From contig JACMJO010000218.1 in assembly GCA_014380605.1 (NCBI GenBank), positions 1 to 6,445 of the forward strand: DNA of 6,445 nt. The letters are read 5' to 3'. Under the pieces are notes generated by a model, which searched no databases, was not told the DNA's origin, and saw nothing but the letters and a program-made list of their open reading frames with translations. Below are positions 1 to 4,361 of the stretch, one piece after another (positions within the stretch are counted from its first letter, which is position 1; each line of letters opens with the position of its first letter). Made by a program: the position numbers and the translations under genes. The stretch is from Fimbriimonadaceae bacterium. Lineage in GTDB: Bacteria; Armatimonadota; Fimbriimonadia; Fimbriimonadales; Fimbriimonadaceae.

Positions 1-2
1 GA

Positions 3-224
3 AGCCAGGCCAGCCATTGGAAGGACGACCAACTGACCAATCAACTCATCGGCCTGATGGACCCGACCTTGAACTTCGGTGTCAGCTACGGCCCGACTGA
101 AGCCGATGTCCGGGCTTTGGACGTTATCGGTTACAACCGAGCTCCAGTTCCTGAGCCTGCGTCTCTGGCGGCCCTTGGATTGGGAGCTTTGGCTCTATTG
201 CGCCGACGAAAGAAGTCGAAGTAA
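3..224 (+). CDS. C-terminal fragment of a PEP-CTERM exported protein, probably a secreted metalloprotease-like protein
   Basis: Only the last 73 codons are inside the window, and the gene enters from the left edge. The visible part reads SHWKDDQLTNQLIGLMDP, then a stretch containing ADVRALDVIGYN, then a PEP-CTERM sorting signal: VPEP, a short hydrophobic helix rich in Ala/Leu/Gly, and RRRKKSK at the very end. The pattern of HW, then LMDP, then a Ala-Leu-Asp-x-Ile-Gly-Tyr motif just before PEP-CTERM is what I know from the C-terminal part of PEP-CTERM metalloproteases, where this motif closes the zinc-peptidase domain. The HExxH zinc site would lie upstream and cannot be seen. PEP-CTERM proteins are exported by Sec and processed at the membrane by an exosortase, so the product should act at or outside the cell surface. 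Closed by a strong terminator 15 bases after the stop. The PEP-CTERM call is firm; the metalloprotease call is moderate. Confidence 0.85.
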   Translation, partial: SQASHWKDDQLTNQLIGLMDPTLNFGVSYGPTEADVRALDVIGYNRAPVPEPASLAALGLGALALLRRRKKSK

Positions 225-239
225 ATCCTGATTCAAGGG

Positions 240-276
240 AGCCCAATCGGCCAATAGGTCGGTTGGGCTTTTTTTT
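240..276 (+). terminator. Rho-independent terminator of the PEP-CTERM gene
   Basis: A 13-bp stem (240-252 with 257-269, two of the pairs being G-U) closes an AATA loop and runs straight into eight T residues (269-276). It begins 15 bases after the stop codon at 222-224. It separates the PEP-CTERM gene from the phage-like genes that follow, so those need their own promoter. Confidence 0.93.
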
Positions 277-297
277 GACTTTTTCAAAAATAGTTGG

Positions 298-327
298 TTG
301 ACAAAGTGGACATTTGTCTACTATATT
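298..327 (+). promoter_or_regulatory. Sigma-70-type promoter for the phage head genes
   Basis: A perfect TTGACA -35 box (298-303) and a TATATT -10 box (322-327) are separated by 18 bases. Transcription would start near 334, about 15-20 bases before the gene. It follows the terminator at 240-276, so it is the natural start of a new unit. Confidence 0.75.
306..321. promoter_or_regulatory. Candidate operator palindrome between -35 and -10
   Basis: GTGGACATTTGTCTAC is an inverted repeat with 6 of 7 base pairs matched around a TT centre. It fills the spacer between the -35 and -10 boxes, so a bound dimer would block RNA polymerase. The GACA-NN-TGTC core resembles in layout the TACA-NN-TGTA sites of BlaI/MecI/CopY-type repressors. 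A phage or SOS-type repressor is equally possible. No repressor gene is visible in the window, so the regulator is unknown. Confidence 0.5.
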
Positions 328-350
328 AGTGACAACATCTCACAAGCGAG

Positions 351-1280
351 GTGATAGACATCACATCAACCACTGTTACCGACGGGGCTTATCTACTGCT
401 GCAGAAAGCGGCGGAAATGGGTCCCGGCTACCGAGGGCGAAAGCGAGAAGCCAGCCAGGCTGAACGCGAGAACCTTGCCTCAGTATTCCGAGAGCAAGGA
501 GAATCGCCTCCGCCCTATTTCGATATCGATTCTCAATGGATCGAACGACGTGCCAAGCTCTTTGAGTCTGGCGACTACCCTGACAAGGGAGTGACGATCA
601 CTCAGCGCGACCTGGAAAGGATGGCCGCAAACTTCGACTTGCCCGTCCCGGTATGGATCGAACATGCCGAATCGCCGCTTGAACTTGGCTACCTCACAGA
701 GGTCGCGGTAGAGGATGGCGAGCTCTTTGGCTTGCTGGCTCTGACGCAAGAGGCCAATGCCTTGATCGAGCGATCGGGCGCGAAGTCGCTGTCCATTGGG
801 CTTTCCGCGGATCTGGCGCAGATTCGGGAAGTCAGCCTAGTGCGATTTCCACGGGTCGCGTCGGCCCAACTGTTCAACGATTCGATCCTGTTTGAATCGA
901 AGATCGAGTTCGGGATCGACTGGCGGGCCAAGTATGAGGAGGCGATGGTTATCCAGCGGACCCACATGGCTCAGGAGCAGATCAAGAAATGGATCGCCAA
1001 GGGCCAGATCACTCCCGCCCAGGCTCCCTATGCCACGGCATTGCTGAGCCAGGAGTCTGGAATTGAGTTCAATGGCGGACTGATTCCCATCCGGGATTTG
1101 GTCTCCAAGCTGATTGCGAGCCAGGCTCAGCACGGCATGTTCGGCGAACATGCTCCACAGCCGATCGAGGACACATCGTCCGTGCTCATGCTTCCCGAGG
1201 AAGCGGCATTCTATCGAAAGCACTTTCCGGACGTGAGTCTGGAGGCGATTGCCCAAAAACGCGCTTCGCGTTTTTCGTAA
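351..1280 (+). CDS. Phage capsid maturation protease with scaffold-like C-terminus (Mu gpI-like)
   Basis: Predicted prohead protease that cleaves scaffold and capsid proteins during head assembly. The core lies at about residues 63-175. An IEH motif puts a His at 105. A short acidic strand stretch follows, then SGAKSLSIGLS with candidate catalytic Ser at 146 or 148, then EVSLVRFP (160-167) and ASAQL. This His ... SxSxG ... EVSLV-x-x-P order is the signature of S78/U35-type prohead proteases and the related Mu gpI proteins. Residues 190-309 are charged and helical, with KWIAKGQITPAQ (213-224), like the scaffold tail of gpI proteins. The 309-residue length is normal, so the gene looks intact. 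The start is uncertain: the only early start codon is a GTG lying inside an 8-base Shine-Dalgarno match (348-355), and the first ATG is at 417. The last codons are encoded within a hairpin (1255-1275). The next gene is a capsid cement gene, supporting a head module. Confidence 0.8.
   Translation: MIDITSTTVTDGAYLLLQKAAEMGPGYRGRKREASQAERENLASVFREQGESPPPYFDIDSQWIERRAKLFESGDYPDKGVTITQRDLERMAANFDLPVPVWIEHAESPLELGYLTEVAVEDGELFGLLALTQEANALIERSGAKSLSIGLSADLAQIREVSLVRFPRVASAQLFNDSILFESKIEFGIDWRAKYEEAMVIQRTHMAQEQIKKWIAKGQITPAQAPYATALLSQESGIEFNGGLIPIRDLVSKLIASQAQHGMFGEHAPQPIEDTSSVLMLPEEAAFYRKHFPDVSLEAIAQKRASRFS
1255..1275. terminator. A/T-flanked hairpin over the end of the protease gene, possible weak terminator
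   Basis: A perfect 9-bp inverted repeat (AAAAACGCG, loop CTT, CGCGTTTTT) ends three bases before the stop codon at 1278-1280. A-tract before and T-tract after give the shape of a bidirectional intrinsic terminator, but only four pairs are G-C, so it should be weak. It would lower read-through from the protease gene into the cement gene or slow RNA decay. It also codes the final residues KRASRF, so it may be an added element that replaced the native C-terminus. Confidence 0.5.
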
Positions 1281-1282
1281 CG

Positions 1283-1327
1283 GCGACGATGAATCGTCGC
1301 GGACTGAAAGCGGCAATGAATTGCCGC
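1283..1327. repeat. Pair of hairpins with identical TGAA loops
   Basis: Two perfect 7-bp stems stand side by side: GCGACGA-TGAA-TCGTCGC (1283-1300) and GCGGCAA-TGAA-TTGCCGC (1310-1327). The stems differ in sequence but share stem length and the TGAA loop. The linker is nine bases (GGACTGAAA). This looks like a REP-like family in which structure and loop, not stem sequence, are kept. The pair sits in the gap between the two phage head genes, just before the AGGAGG site at 1335-1340. A role in mRNA stability or in setting relative expression is possible but not shown. Confidence 0.7.
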
Positions 1328-1334
1328 ACTCTAA

Positions 1335-1340
1335 AGGAGG
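1335..1340 (+). promoter_or_regulatory. Strong ribosome binding site of the cement gene
   Basis: A full AGGAGG lies six bases before the ATG at 1347. Such a strong site fits a capsid component needed in high copy number, and it fixes the start of the next gene. Confidence 0.85.
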
Positions 1341-1346
1341 TTCACT

Positions 1347-1625
1347 ATGGCAGCCTTAACTGCTGCATTCGAGGCTTTTGAAAAGCCTGGTCTCGTCGTC
1401 AACTACAAGGTCTCAAACACGACCGTGTTCAAGGGAAGCCTGTTGGGGATCAATGCTTCGGGGTATGTGATCCCGATGGCCCACGGCACGGCCAATATCA
1501 AATTCGCAGGAGTCGCCCGTGAGACGGTCAACAACTCGCACTACGGAATCGACCTCAGGGACGGCTCACCGAAACCGCGTTCGAACCTCGTTCATTCCCC
1601 GTCGAGAGCACCACGTAAACCTTGA
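1347..1625 (+). pseudogene. Truncated phage capsid cement/decoration protein gene
   Basis: The first 65 or so residues look like a phage capsid cement (head decoration) protein: NTTVFKGSLLGINASGYVIP (24-43) followed by IKFAGVARETVNNS (51-64). This is the usual pattern of a surface strand, then Gly-x-Leu-x-x-Asn-x-x-Gly-Tyr, then a GVA-x-x-x-V-x-N stretch. Members normally continue with a Gly/Ala-rich turn and another 40-60 residues. Here the pattern stops near residue 65-70 and the frame runs through basic, Pro-rich sequence to a stop at 1623-1625. That tail is the antisense of the end of the leftward gene at 1555-2514, so it is not a natural protein part. I conclude that the 3' part was lost by rearrangement near 1540-1557. 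In related phages the gene lies between the protease and the major capsid gene; here the major capsid gene is missing. The 92-residue product may be made but is unlikely to work. Confidence 0.65.
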
Positions 1626-2514
1626 AGCCCATTGTGGATCCAGGCGCGGAGAGGCCATCGTCGGTGCTAATCGCCAGAGTCCCGGGCAAGACCGATTCCA
1701 CTGCCGTTTCCGTTGAAGCGTCATAAGGCGTAGCCCCCGAGCGGCGCACAGAGTAGGAAGCCAAATCGGGATCGACCGACGCCGTCCAAGAGAGATCTGC
1801 TTTCTCATTCAGCGCATTCCAAGCTCCCGAGAGCACAACCGGATCAGGCGTGTGGCCGGGGAGGGGAACTAGGCGCGGGATCGAAAGCACCAGCGCGTGA
1901 CCCTCTGCGAACAGACCCGTTACCATCGCGCGGTAGGTGGCGAGTTCGTCGCGGATGCGGAAGTAGATTTGATCCCGCTCGTCATGCTCCCGATCCATGT
2001 CTTGGTCGGCTTGGGTGAGGTTGGTAAAGGTGGTTTTCAGCGTCGAAACCAGCGTCCCGAATTGGGCGACGGTGTGCCCGCCGGGCAGGATCAGGGGCGG
2101 AGTGAAGCCGGCGGGCGGCGAGGCGTTGATCGTGGTCCAAATGTGCTGATGGTCGTCCATCGCCTTGATCCAGAGGCCCGAACTGGAGGATCGCAGGACC
2201 AGATCGGGAATTTGACCGACATACACCGAGTCCATAAGCGGGCCCCGAATGTATGCGGCGAGCGCCCTCATCCGCGCTAGGATTGGTTCCTCTTGGTTGT
2301 CGCGGGAGGTGCGGTGTCCTTCGACAACATTGATCGCGCCTTCGAGTGCGGTGATGGCGGCGGCGAGAGCGGTGCGGTCGGCTTGCAAACCAGCGATGAG
2401 GTAGCCGCTCGGCAGGGTCATGACGCTGGGTGAGAGGGCGGCGTTCACATCGGTCCAATGGCCGATGAATTCGTCGATCGTGGCAAGCCAACTGCTGGGT
2501 CCGCTAAAGGGCAT
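1555..2514 (-). CDS. Uncharacterised protein with C-terminal fibronectin-III-like domain, probably phage-derived
   Basis: 319 residues, no signal peptide, no membrane segment. Residues 1-215 are mostly helical and charged, with a Trp-rich start (WL at 9-10, HW at 19-20) and a possible coiled stretch (ADQDMDREHDERDQIYFRIRD, about 169-189). Residues 215-224 (VPLPGHTPDP) form a Pro-rich hinge. Residues 225-319 look like a fibronectin-III-type sandwich: W232, LSWTASVDPDLASYSVRR (241-258), then GFKVYVVLSTGNERGSN (296-312) and a short end. The order 'DPDLA-x-Y-x-V-R ... FKVYVV' is typical of such domains. The ATG at 2512-2514 has AGGAG (2520-2524) five bases upstream, so the start is sound. Its place against a broken phage cement gene, running in the opposite direction, suggests a phage virion or accessory protein brought in by rearrangement, but I do not recognise the family with certainty. 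Its last 71 bases overlap the tail of the truncated cement frame on the other strand. Confidence 0.75.
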   Translation of the reverse strand: MPFSGPSSWLATIDEFIGHWTDVNAALSPSVMTLPSGYLIAGLQADRTALAAAITALEGAINVVEGHRTSRDNQEEPILARMRALAAYIRGPLMDSVYVGQIPDLVLRSSSSGLWIKAMDDHQHIWTTINASPPAGFTPPLILPGGHTVAQFGTLVSTLKTTFTNLTQADQDMDREHDERDQIYFRIRDELATYRAMVTGLFAEGHALVLSIPRLVPLPGHTPDPVVLSGAWNALNEKADLSWTASVDPDLASYSVRRSGATPYDASTETAVESVLPGTLAISTDDGLSAPGSTMGFKVYVVLSTGNERGSNAVSVSRP

Positions 2515-2545
2515 TTTCTCTCCTACGCCAAGTCAGGCTGAGGCA

Positions 2546-2574
2546 AGACTATCACACCTTCGCGGGTTCGACAA
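2546..2574 (-). promoter_or_regulatory. Possible promoter of the fibronectin-III-domain gene
   Basis: Read leftward, TTGTCG (2569-2574) and TAGTCT (2546-2551) are separated by exactly 17 bases. Matches to the -35 and -10 consensus are four and three of six. Placement about 30 bases before the start codon is right, but the boxes are weak. Confidence 0.3.
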
Positions 2575-2589
2575 GGGTTTAAGCACGGG

Positions 2590-2736
2590 CAATGAGCACC
2601 CTAAGCTGCCCAATGGGCACCCGAAGTGCCCCGATGGCGGGTCGAAGAGGCCCGATGGGCACTTGAAGTGGCCCGATATTGGGTTGAAGAGCCCCGATGG
2701 GCACTTGAAGTGGCCCGATGAGCAGTTACAAAGCCC
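2590..2736. repeat. 21-bp tandem repeat array, seven units
   Basis: Seven head-to-tail units of exactly 21 bp (2590, 2611, 2632, 2653, 2674, 2695 and 2716 onward), followed by the first bases of an eighth. Units 4 and 6 (2653-2673 and 2695-2715) are identical: CGATGGGCACTTGAAGTGGCC. Units 3 and 5 share a second form (CGAT...GGGT-GAAGAGSCC). Units 1, 2 and 7 are more diverged. The alternation of the two forms suggests growth by copying of a 42-bp double unit. Each unit carries the small inverted repeat CACTT-G-AAGTG or a variant. Since 21 is a multiple of three, the array stays open in one rightward frame (heptapeptide PDGHLKW) and on the other strand, but I see no gene start fitting it. It lies between two leftward genes. 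Confidence 0.9.
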
Positions 2737-2834
2737 CGATTCAGGCCCTCAGCGCGAGACACGAGTTGTTGAGGGTGTCAGACGTAGCCTCCACAACTCC
2801 TTCGTCGCTGTTGAGGCATACAAAGATGGAAGGT

Positions 2835-3044
2835 TTAGTTGGCGTTGTCTCGCTTTTTGCGCTGATAGATGCGAAGTGCGGCCAGGAAGAAGGCCGCAGC
2901 CATGAGAATCGGTGAGCACAAGGTTACGATGATCATCCAGGATGGCCAGTCTGGGCGAGGGGAGGCGAGCATCATTGGTATAAAGCCCAATGTAAGAAGC
3001 CCCAAAATCGCAAAGAGGACGGCGAGGCGCATGGGTAGGTGCAT
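2835..3044 (-). CDS. Small two-helix membrane protein of unknown function
   Basis: 69 residues. Two hydrophobic segments at about residues 7-27 (LAVLFAILGLLTLGFIPMML) and 36-58 (MIIVTLCSPILMAAAFFLAAL) are joined by a short Pro/Trp loop (SPRPDWPSW). The end is basic (RIYQRKKRDNAN). Arg at 6 and the basic tail put both ends in the cytoplasm by the positive-inside rule. No family recognised. The ATG at 3042-3044 has no clear Shine-Dalgarno; a second ATG (3030-3032, Met5) would only trim four residues. The 84-bp inverted-repeat element lies directly upstream and would fall in its mRNA leader. The clear two-helix pattern makes a real gene more likely than a chance frame. Confidence 0.6.
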   Translation of the reverse strand: MHLPMRLAVLFAILGLLTLGFIPMMLASPRPDWPSWMIIVTLCSPILMAAAFFLAALRIYQRKKRDNAN

Positions 3045-3063
3045 GATATCGCTGCAACTACTC

Positions 3064-3147
3064 TTTGCTCCCCCGACATCCCCACATTGCAGGGCTTAGG
3101 CGTTAGATGTAGGATTTCTACCCTGCCGCGAGGCGTGGGGGAGCAAA
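3064..3147. repeat. 84-bp element with perfect 11-bp inverted ends and nested stems
   Basis: The ends TTTGCTCCCCC (3064-3074) and GGGGGAGCAAA (3137-3147) are perfect inverted repeats. Inside lie GCAGGG/CCCTGC (3089-3094 with 3121-3126) and TAG/CTA (3110-3112 with 3118-3120) around a GATTT loop. CCCCAC at 3080-3085 can also pair with GTGGGG at 3135-3140, which would exclude part of the outer stem, so two folds compete. No target-site duplication is visible at the ends. It could be a structured RNA leader, for the membrane gene to the left or the small ORF to the right, or a small MITE-like insertion. I do not recognise a known riboswitch in it. Confidence 0.7.
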
Positions 3148-3174
3148 AAAGTGGCTGACCCAGACGTCAGCCAC
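3145..3174 (-). terminator. Leftward intrinsic terminator-like hairpin
   Basis: A perfect 9-bp stem (GTGGCTGAC at 3151-3159 with GTCAGCCAC at 3166-3174, six-base loop) is preceded on the + strand by six A residues (3145-3150), which read as six U after the stem on the leftward transcript. No leftward gene is visible to its right. It may guard the membrane gene against antisense read-through, end an unseen small RNA, or serve on the + strand as a leader hairpin just before the ribosome site at 3180. Confidence 0.65.
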
Positions 3175-3179
3175 GGAAT

Positions 3180-3184
3180 GGAGG
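3180..3184 (+). promoter_or_regulatory. Strong ribosome binding site before the 58-codon ORF
   Basis: GGAGG stands six bases before an ATG at 3191, an ideal spacing. It follows the hairpin 3151-3174 by five bases. This is the main argument that the short ORF downstream is translated. Confidence 0.55.
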
Positions 3185-3190
3185 AAACGG

Positions 3191-3367
3191 ATGTCTTCTC
3201 AGTTGAAAGACTTTCGTACAGCAGTTATTGCCACGTTCCAAAGGATTGATCAGAGCGGCTCTTGTGCCCATTACCGCATTGTTTCCGGGATACGGAAAGC
3301 TCCGCAGACGGCGACTCTCTACCCACTGGATTCAGAGGCCGGACTGGGCAATCTCGATGGCCCTTAG
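3191..3367 (+). CDS. Short ORF of unknown function, 58 codons
   Basis: ATG with a near-ideal Shine-Dalgarno (GGAGG, six-base spacing) opens a frame of 58 residues ending in TAG at 3365-3367. The protein starts MSSQLKDFRTAVIATFQRID and ends with DSEAGLGNLDGP. No signal peptide, membrane segment or known motif. It includes a 6-bp hairpin (TTTCCG/CGGAAA, 3282-3298). It could be a real small gene, a leader peptide for the CHRD gene 122 bases downstream, or the surviving start of a decayed gene. Its amino acid composition is not strongly gene-like after residue 20, so I stay cautious. Confidence 0.35.
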   Translation: MSSQLKDFRTAVIATFQRIDQSGSCAHYRIVSGIRKAPQTATLYPLDSEAGLGNLDGP

Positions 3368-3489
3368 CGCCGCTTTTGCCTTGTTCCGACTCTCCTCGCA
3401 CTCCTTCGTGGTTACCAGGTTGCCGCGCCGAATCCGCCGCCTCCCAACTTTCGCCACCAACCTGGGCGACTATGTACTCGGAGGAGATT
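3368..3489 (+). other. Leader region before the CHRD gene
   Basis: No convincing gene. It contains an 8-bp perfect inverted repeat, CCAGGTTG (3415-3422) and CAACCTGG (3458-3465), separated by 35 bases, that would form a long-range stem ending 14 bases before the ribosome site. The GGAGGAG at 3480-3486 is the ribosome site of the CHRD gene and settles its start at 3490 over the longer open frame reaching back to 3262. Confidence 0.5.
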
Positions 3490-4092
3490 ATGAAAATCAA
3501 ATTGCTTTTATTGGTTGGAATGGGGACGGCGCTGGGCGCGCAGGCGGTGGCGGCTCCCTTGGTATTCCAAGCTTTTCTGGATGGGCCGTCCGAATCGCCG
3601 CCCAATGCCTCGCCGGGCACGGGCTTCACTTTAGTGACAATCGATCCGGTTGCCCACACGATGTCGGTCAGCGCGCAATTCTCGGGTTTGACTTCCGGAG
3701 TGACTGCTGCCCATATCCACGTAATTAACGGTCCTGGCGACGCGAATACTTTGGATACTCTGGGCCCGGTGGCTACGACCACACCTACCTTCACCGGCTT
3801 CCCATCCGGGGTAACTTCGGGCACCTACTTCAATACCTTCGACATGACGCTTGCCACAAGCTATCGCGCGGGCTGGATCACGGACAGCGGCGGGACGACG
3901 GCTCAGGCTGAAACTCAGCTGTTTACGGGAATCATGAGTGGCCGTGCCTATTTCAATATCCATACGGGCCAATTCCCGGGCGGTGAGATTCGCGGCTTCT
4001 TAGCCCCTGTGCCCGAGCCAGCGACAATGGCGGCGTTGGGCCTGGGAGTCGTGGCTTTGATGAGACGTAGGAAGTCGGCGCGAAAGGCGTAG
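3490..4092 (+). CDS. CHRD-domain protein with PEP-CTERM sorting signal
   Basis: 200 residues, exported. Residues 1-22 are a Sec signal peptide (MKIK, a Leu-rich core, then AQAVAA with likely cleavage near residue 22). Residues 23-170 form a CHRD (chordin-like) domain: LDGPSESPPNASPGTG (30-45), AHIHVING (74-81) and YFNIHTGQFPGGEIRG (154-169) are its hallmark stretches. Residues 174-200 are a PEP-CTERM tail: VPEP, hydrophobic helix (about 179-191), then RRRKSARKA. CHRD domains in bacteria are found in surface or extracellular proteins of mostly unknown role. The tail predicts handling by an exosortase at the membrane. The start is fixed by GGAGGAG at 3480-3486. The tail is almost the same as that of the protein at 3-224, as expected for proteins sharing one sorting enzyme. 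No clear terminator follows within 240 bases. Confidence 0.93.
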   Translation: MKIKLLLLVGMGTALGAQAVAAPLVFQAFLDGPSESPPNASPGTGFTLVTIDPVAHTMSVSAQFSGLTSGVTAAHIHVINGPGDANTLDTLGPVATTTPTFTGFPSGVTSGTYFNTFDMTLATSYRAGWITDSGGTTAQAETQLFTGIMSGRAYFNIHTGQFPGGEIRGFLAPVPEPATMAALGLGVVALMRRRKSARKA

Positions 4093-4241
4093 GGAGCTTC
4101 TTCAGAATGCCCGCAGAAGTGACGTCACTGGCGGATTGCGAAAAGCTATGGGTATGCGGTGAACGGTGTCCGGCATTACGTTTGCTGGTTTGGCTCCTAA
4201 GTCGATAAAGAGGGCCACTTTCAGAAGATCGCTAAAATCGG

Positions 4242-4269
4242 TCCTAGGTCTAGGAAACCTGGACTAGGA
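4242..4269 (+). other. Strong hairpin in the nitrilase leader
   Basis: TCCTAG (4242-4247) pairs with CTAGGA (4264-4269). After one bulged G, TCTAGG (4249-4254) pairs with CCTGGA (4258-4263), including one G-U pair, around an AAA loop. It is 12 pairs long but not followed by a T-tract, so not a terminator itself. The bases after it (TTGAAAC) recall a CRISPR repeat end but no repeat copies exist. Confidence 0.55.
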
Positions 4270-4336
4270 TTGAAACGTTACTAATCATGTCATCGGAATA
4301 AACCGCCGATGGACGAGACGCAAATCCTCTAACCCG

Positions 4337-4361
4337 GCCCGCCCTCCCCAAGGCGGGCTTT
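4337..4361 (+). terminator. Intrinsic terminator just before the nitrilase gene
   Basis: GCCCGCC (4337-4343) and GGCGGGC (4352-4358) form a 7-bp all-GC stem with an 8-base loop, followed by TTT, AAC and five more T. It either ends transcription from the CHRD side or works as a conditional terminator in the leader of the gene at 4385. Its end is only nine bases before the AGGGA ribosome site. Confidence 0.7.

Noticed and set aside
2420..2905. Rightward 161-codon frame reading through the 21-bp repeats as PDGHLKW heptads
   Set aside because: It starts inside the antisense of the fibronectin-III-domain gene, has no ribosome site, and the part after the repeats has no protein-like pattern and overlaps the membrane gene on the other strand. 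The open frame follows from a repeat length divisible by three.
3096..3108. Integron attC-like core (GGCGTTAGAT contains GTTRRRY)
   Set aside because: No matching RYYYAAC partner at a suitable distance and no attC fold or gene cassette around it.
3064..3190. Known riboswitch, 6S RNA or signal recognition particle RNA
   Set aside because: None of the conserved core motifs I know for cyclic-di-GMP, cobalamin, SAM or glycine riboswitches, or the GGAAGCA tetraloop motif of SRP RNA, are present.
3262..3489. Extended N-terminus for the CHRD protein
   Set aside because: The extra 76 residues have no family pattern and would bury the signal peptide; GGAGGAG at 3480-3486 marks the ATG at 3490.
3225..3824. 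Leftward 199-codon frame
   Set aside because: It is the antisense of the well-supported CHRD gene and its leader, with no motif or ribosome site.
4264..4276. CRISPR-like repeat end (GGATTGAAAC)
   Set aside because: Only one copy is present, with no second repeat or spacer spacing, so there is no array.
4240..4330. tRNA gene before the terminator
   Set aside because: No T-loop GGTTCRANNCC motif and no cloverleaf; hairpins do not fit tRNA arms.
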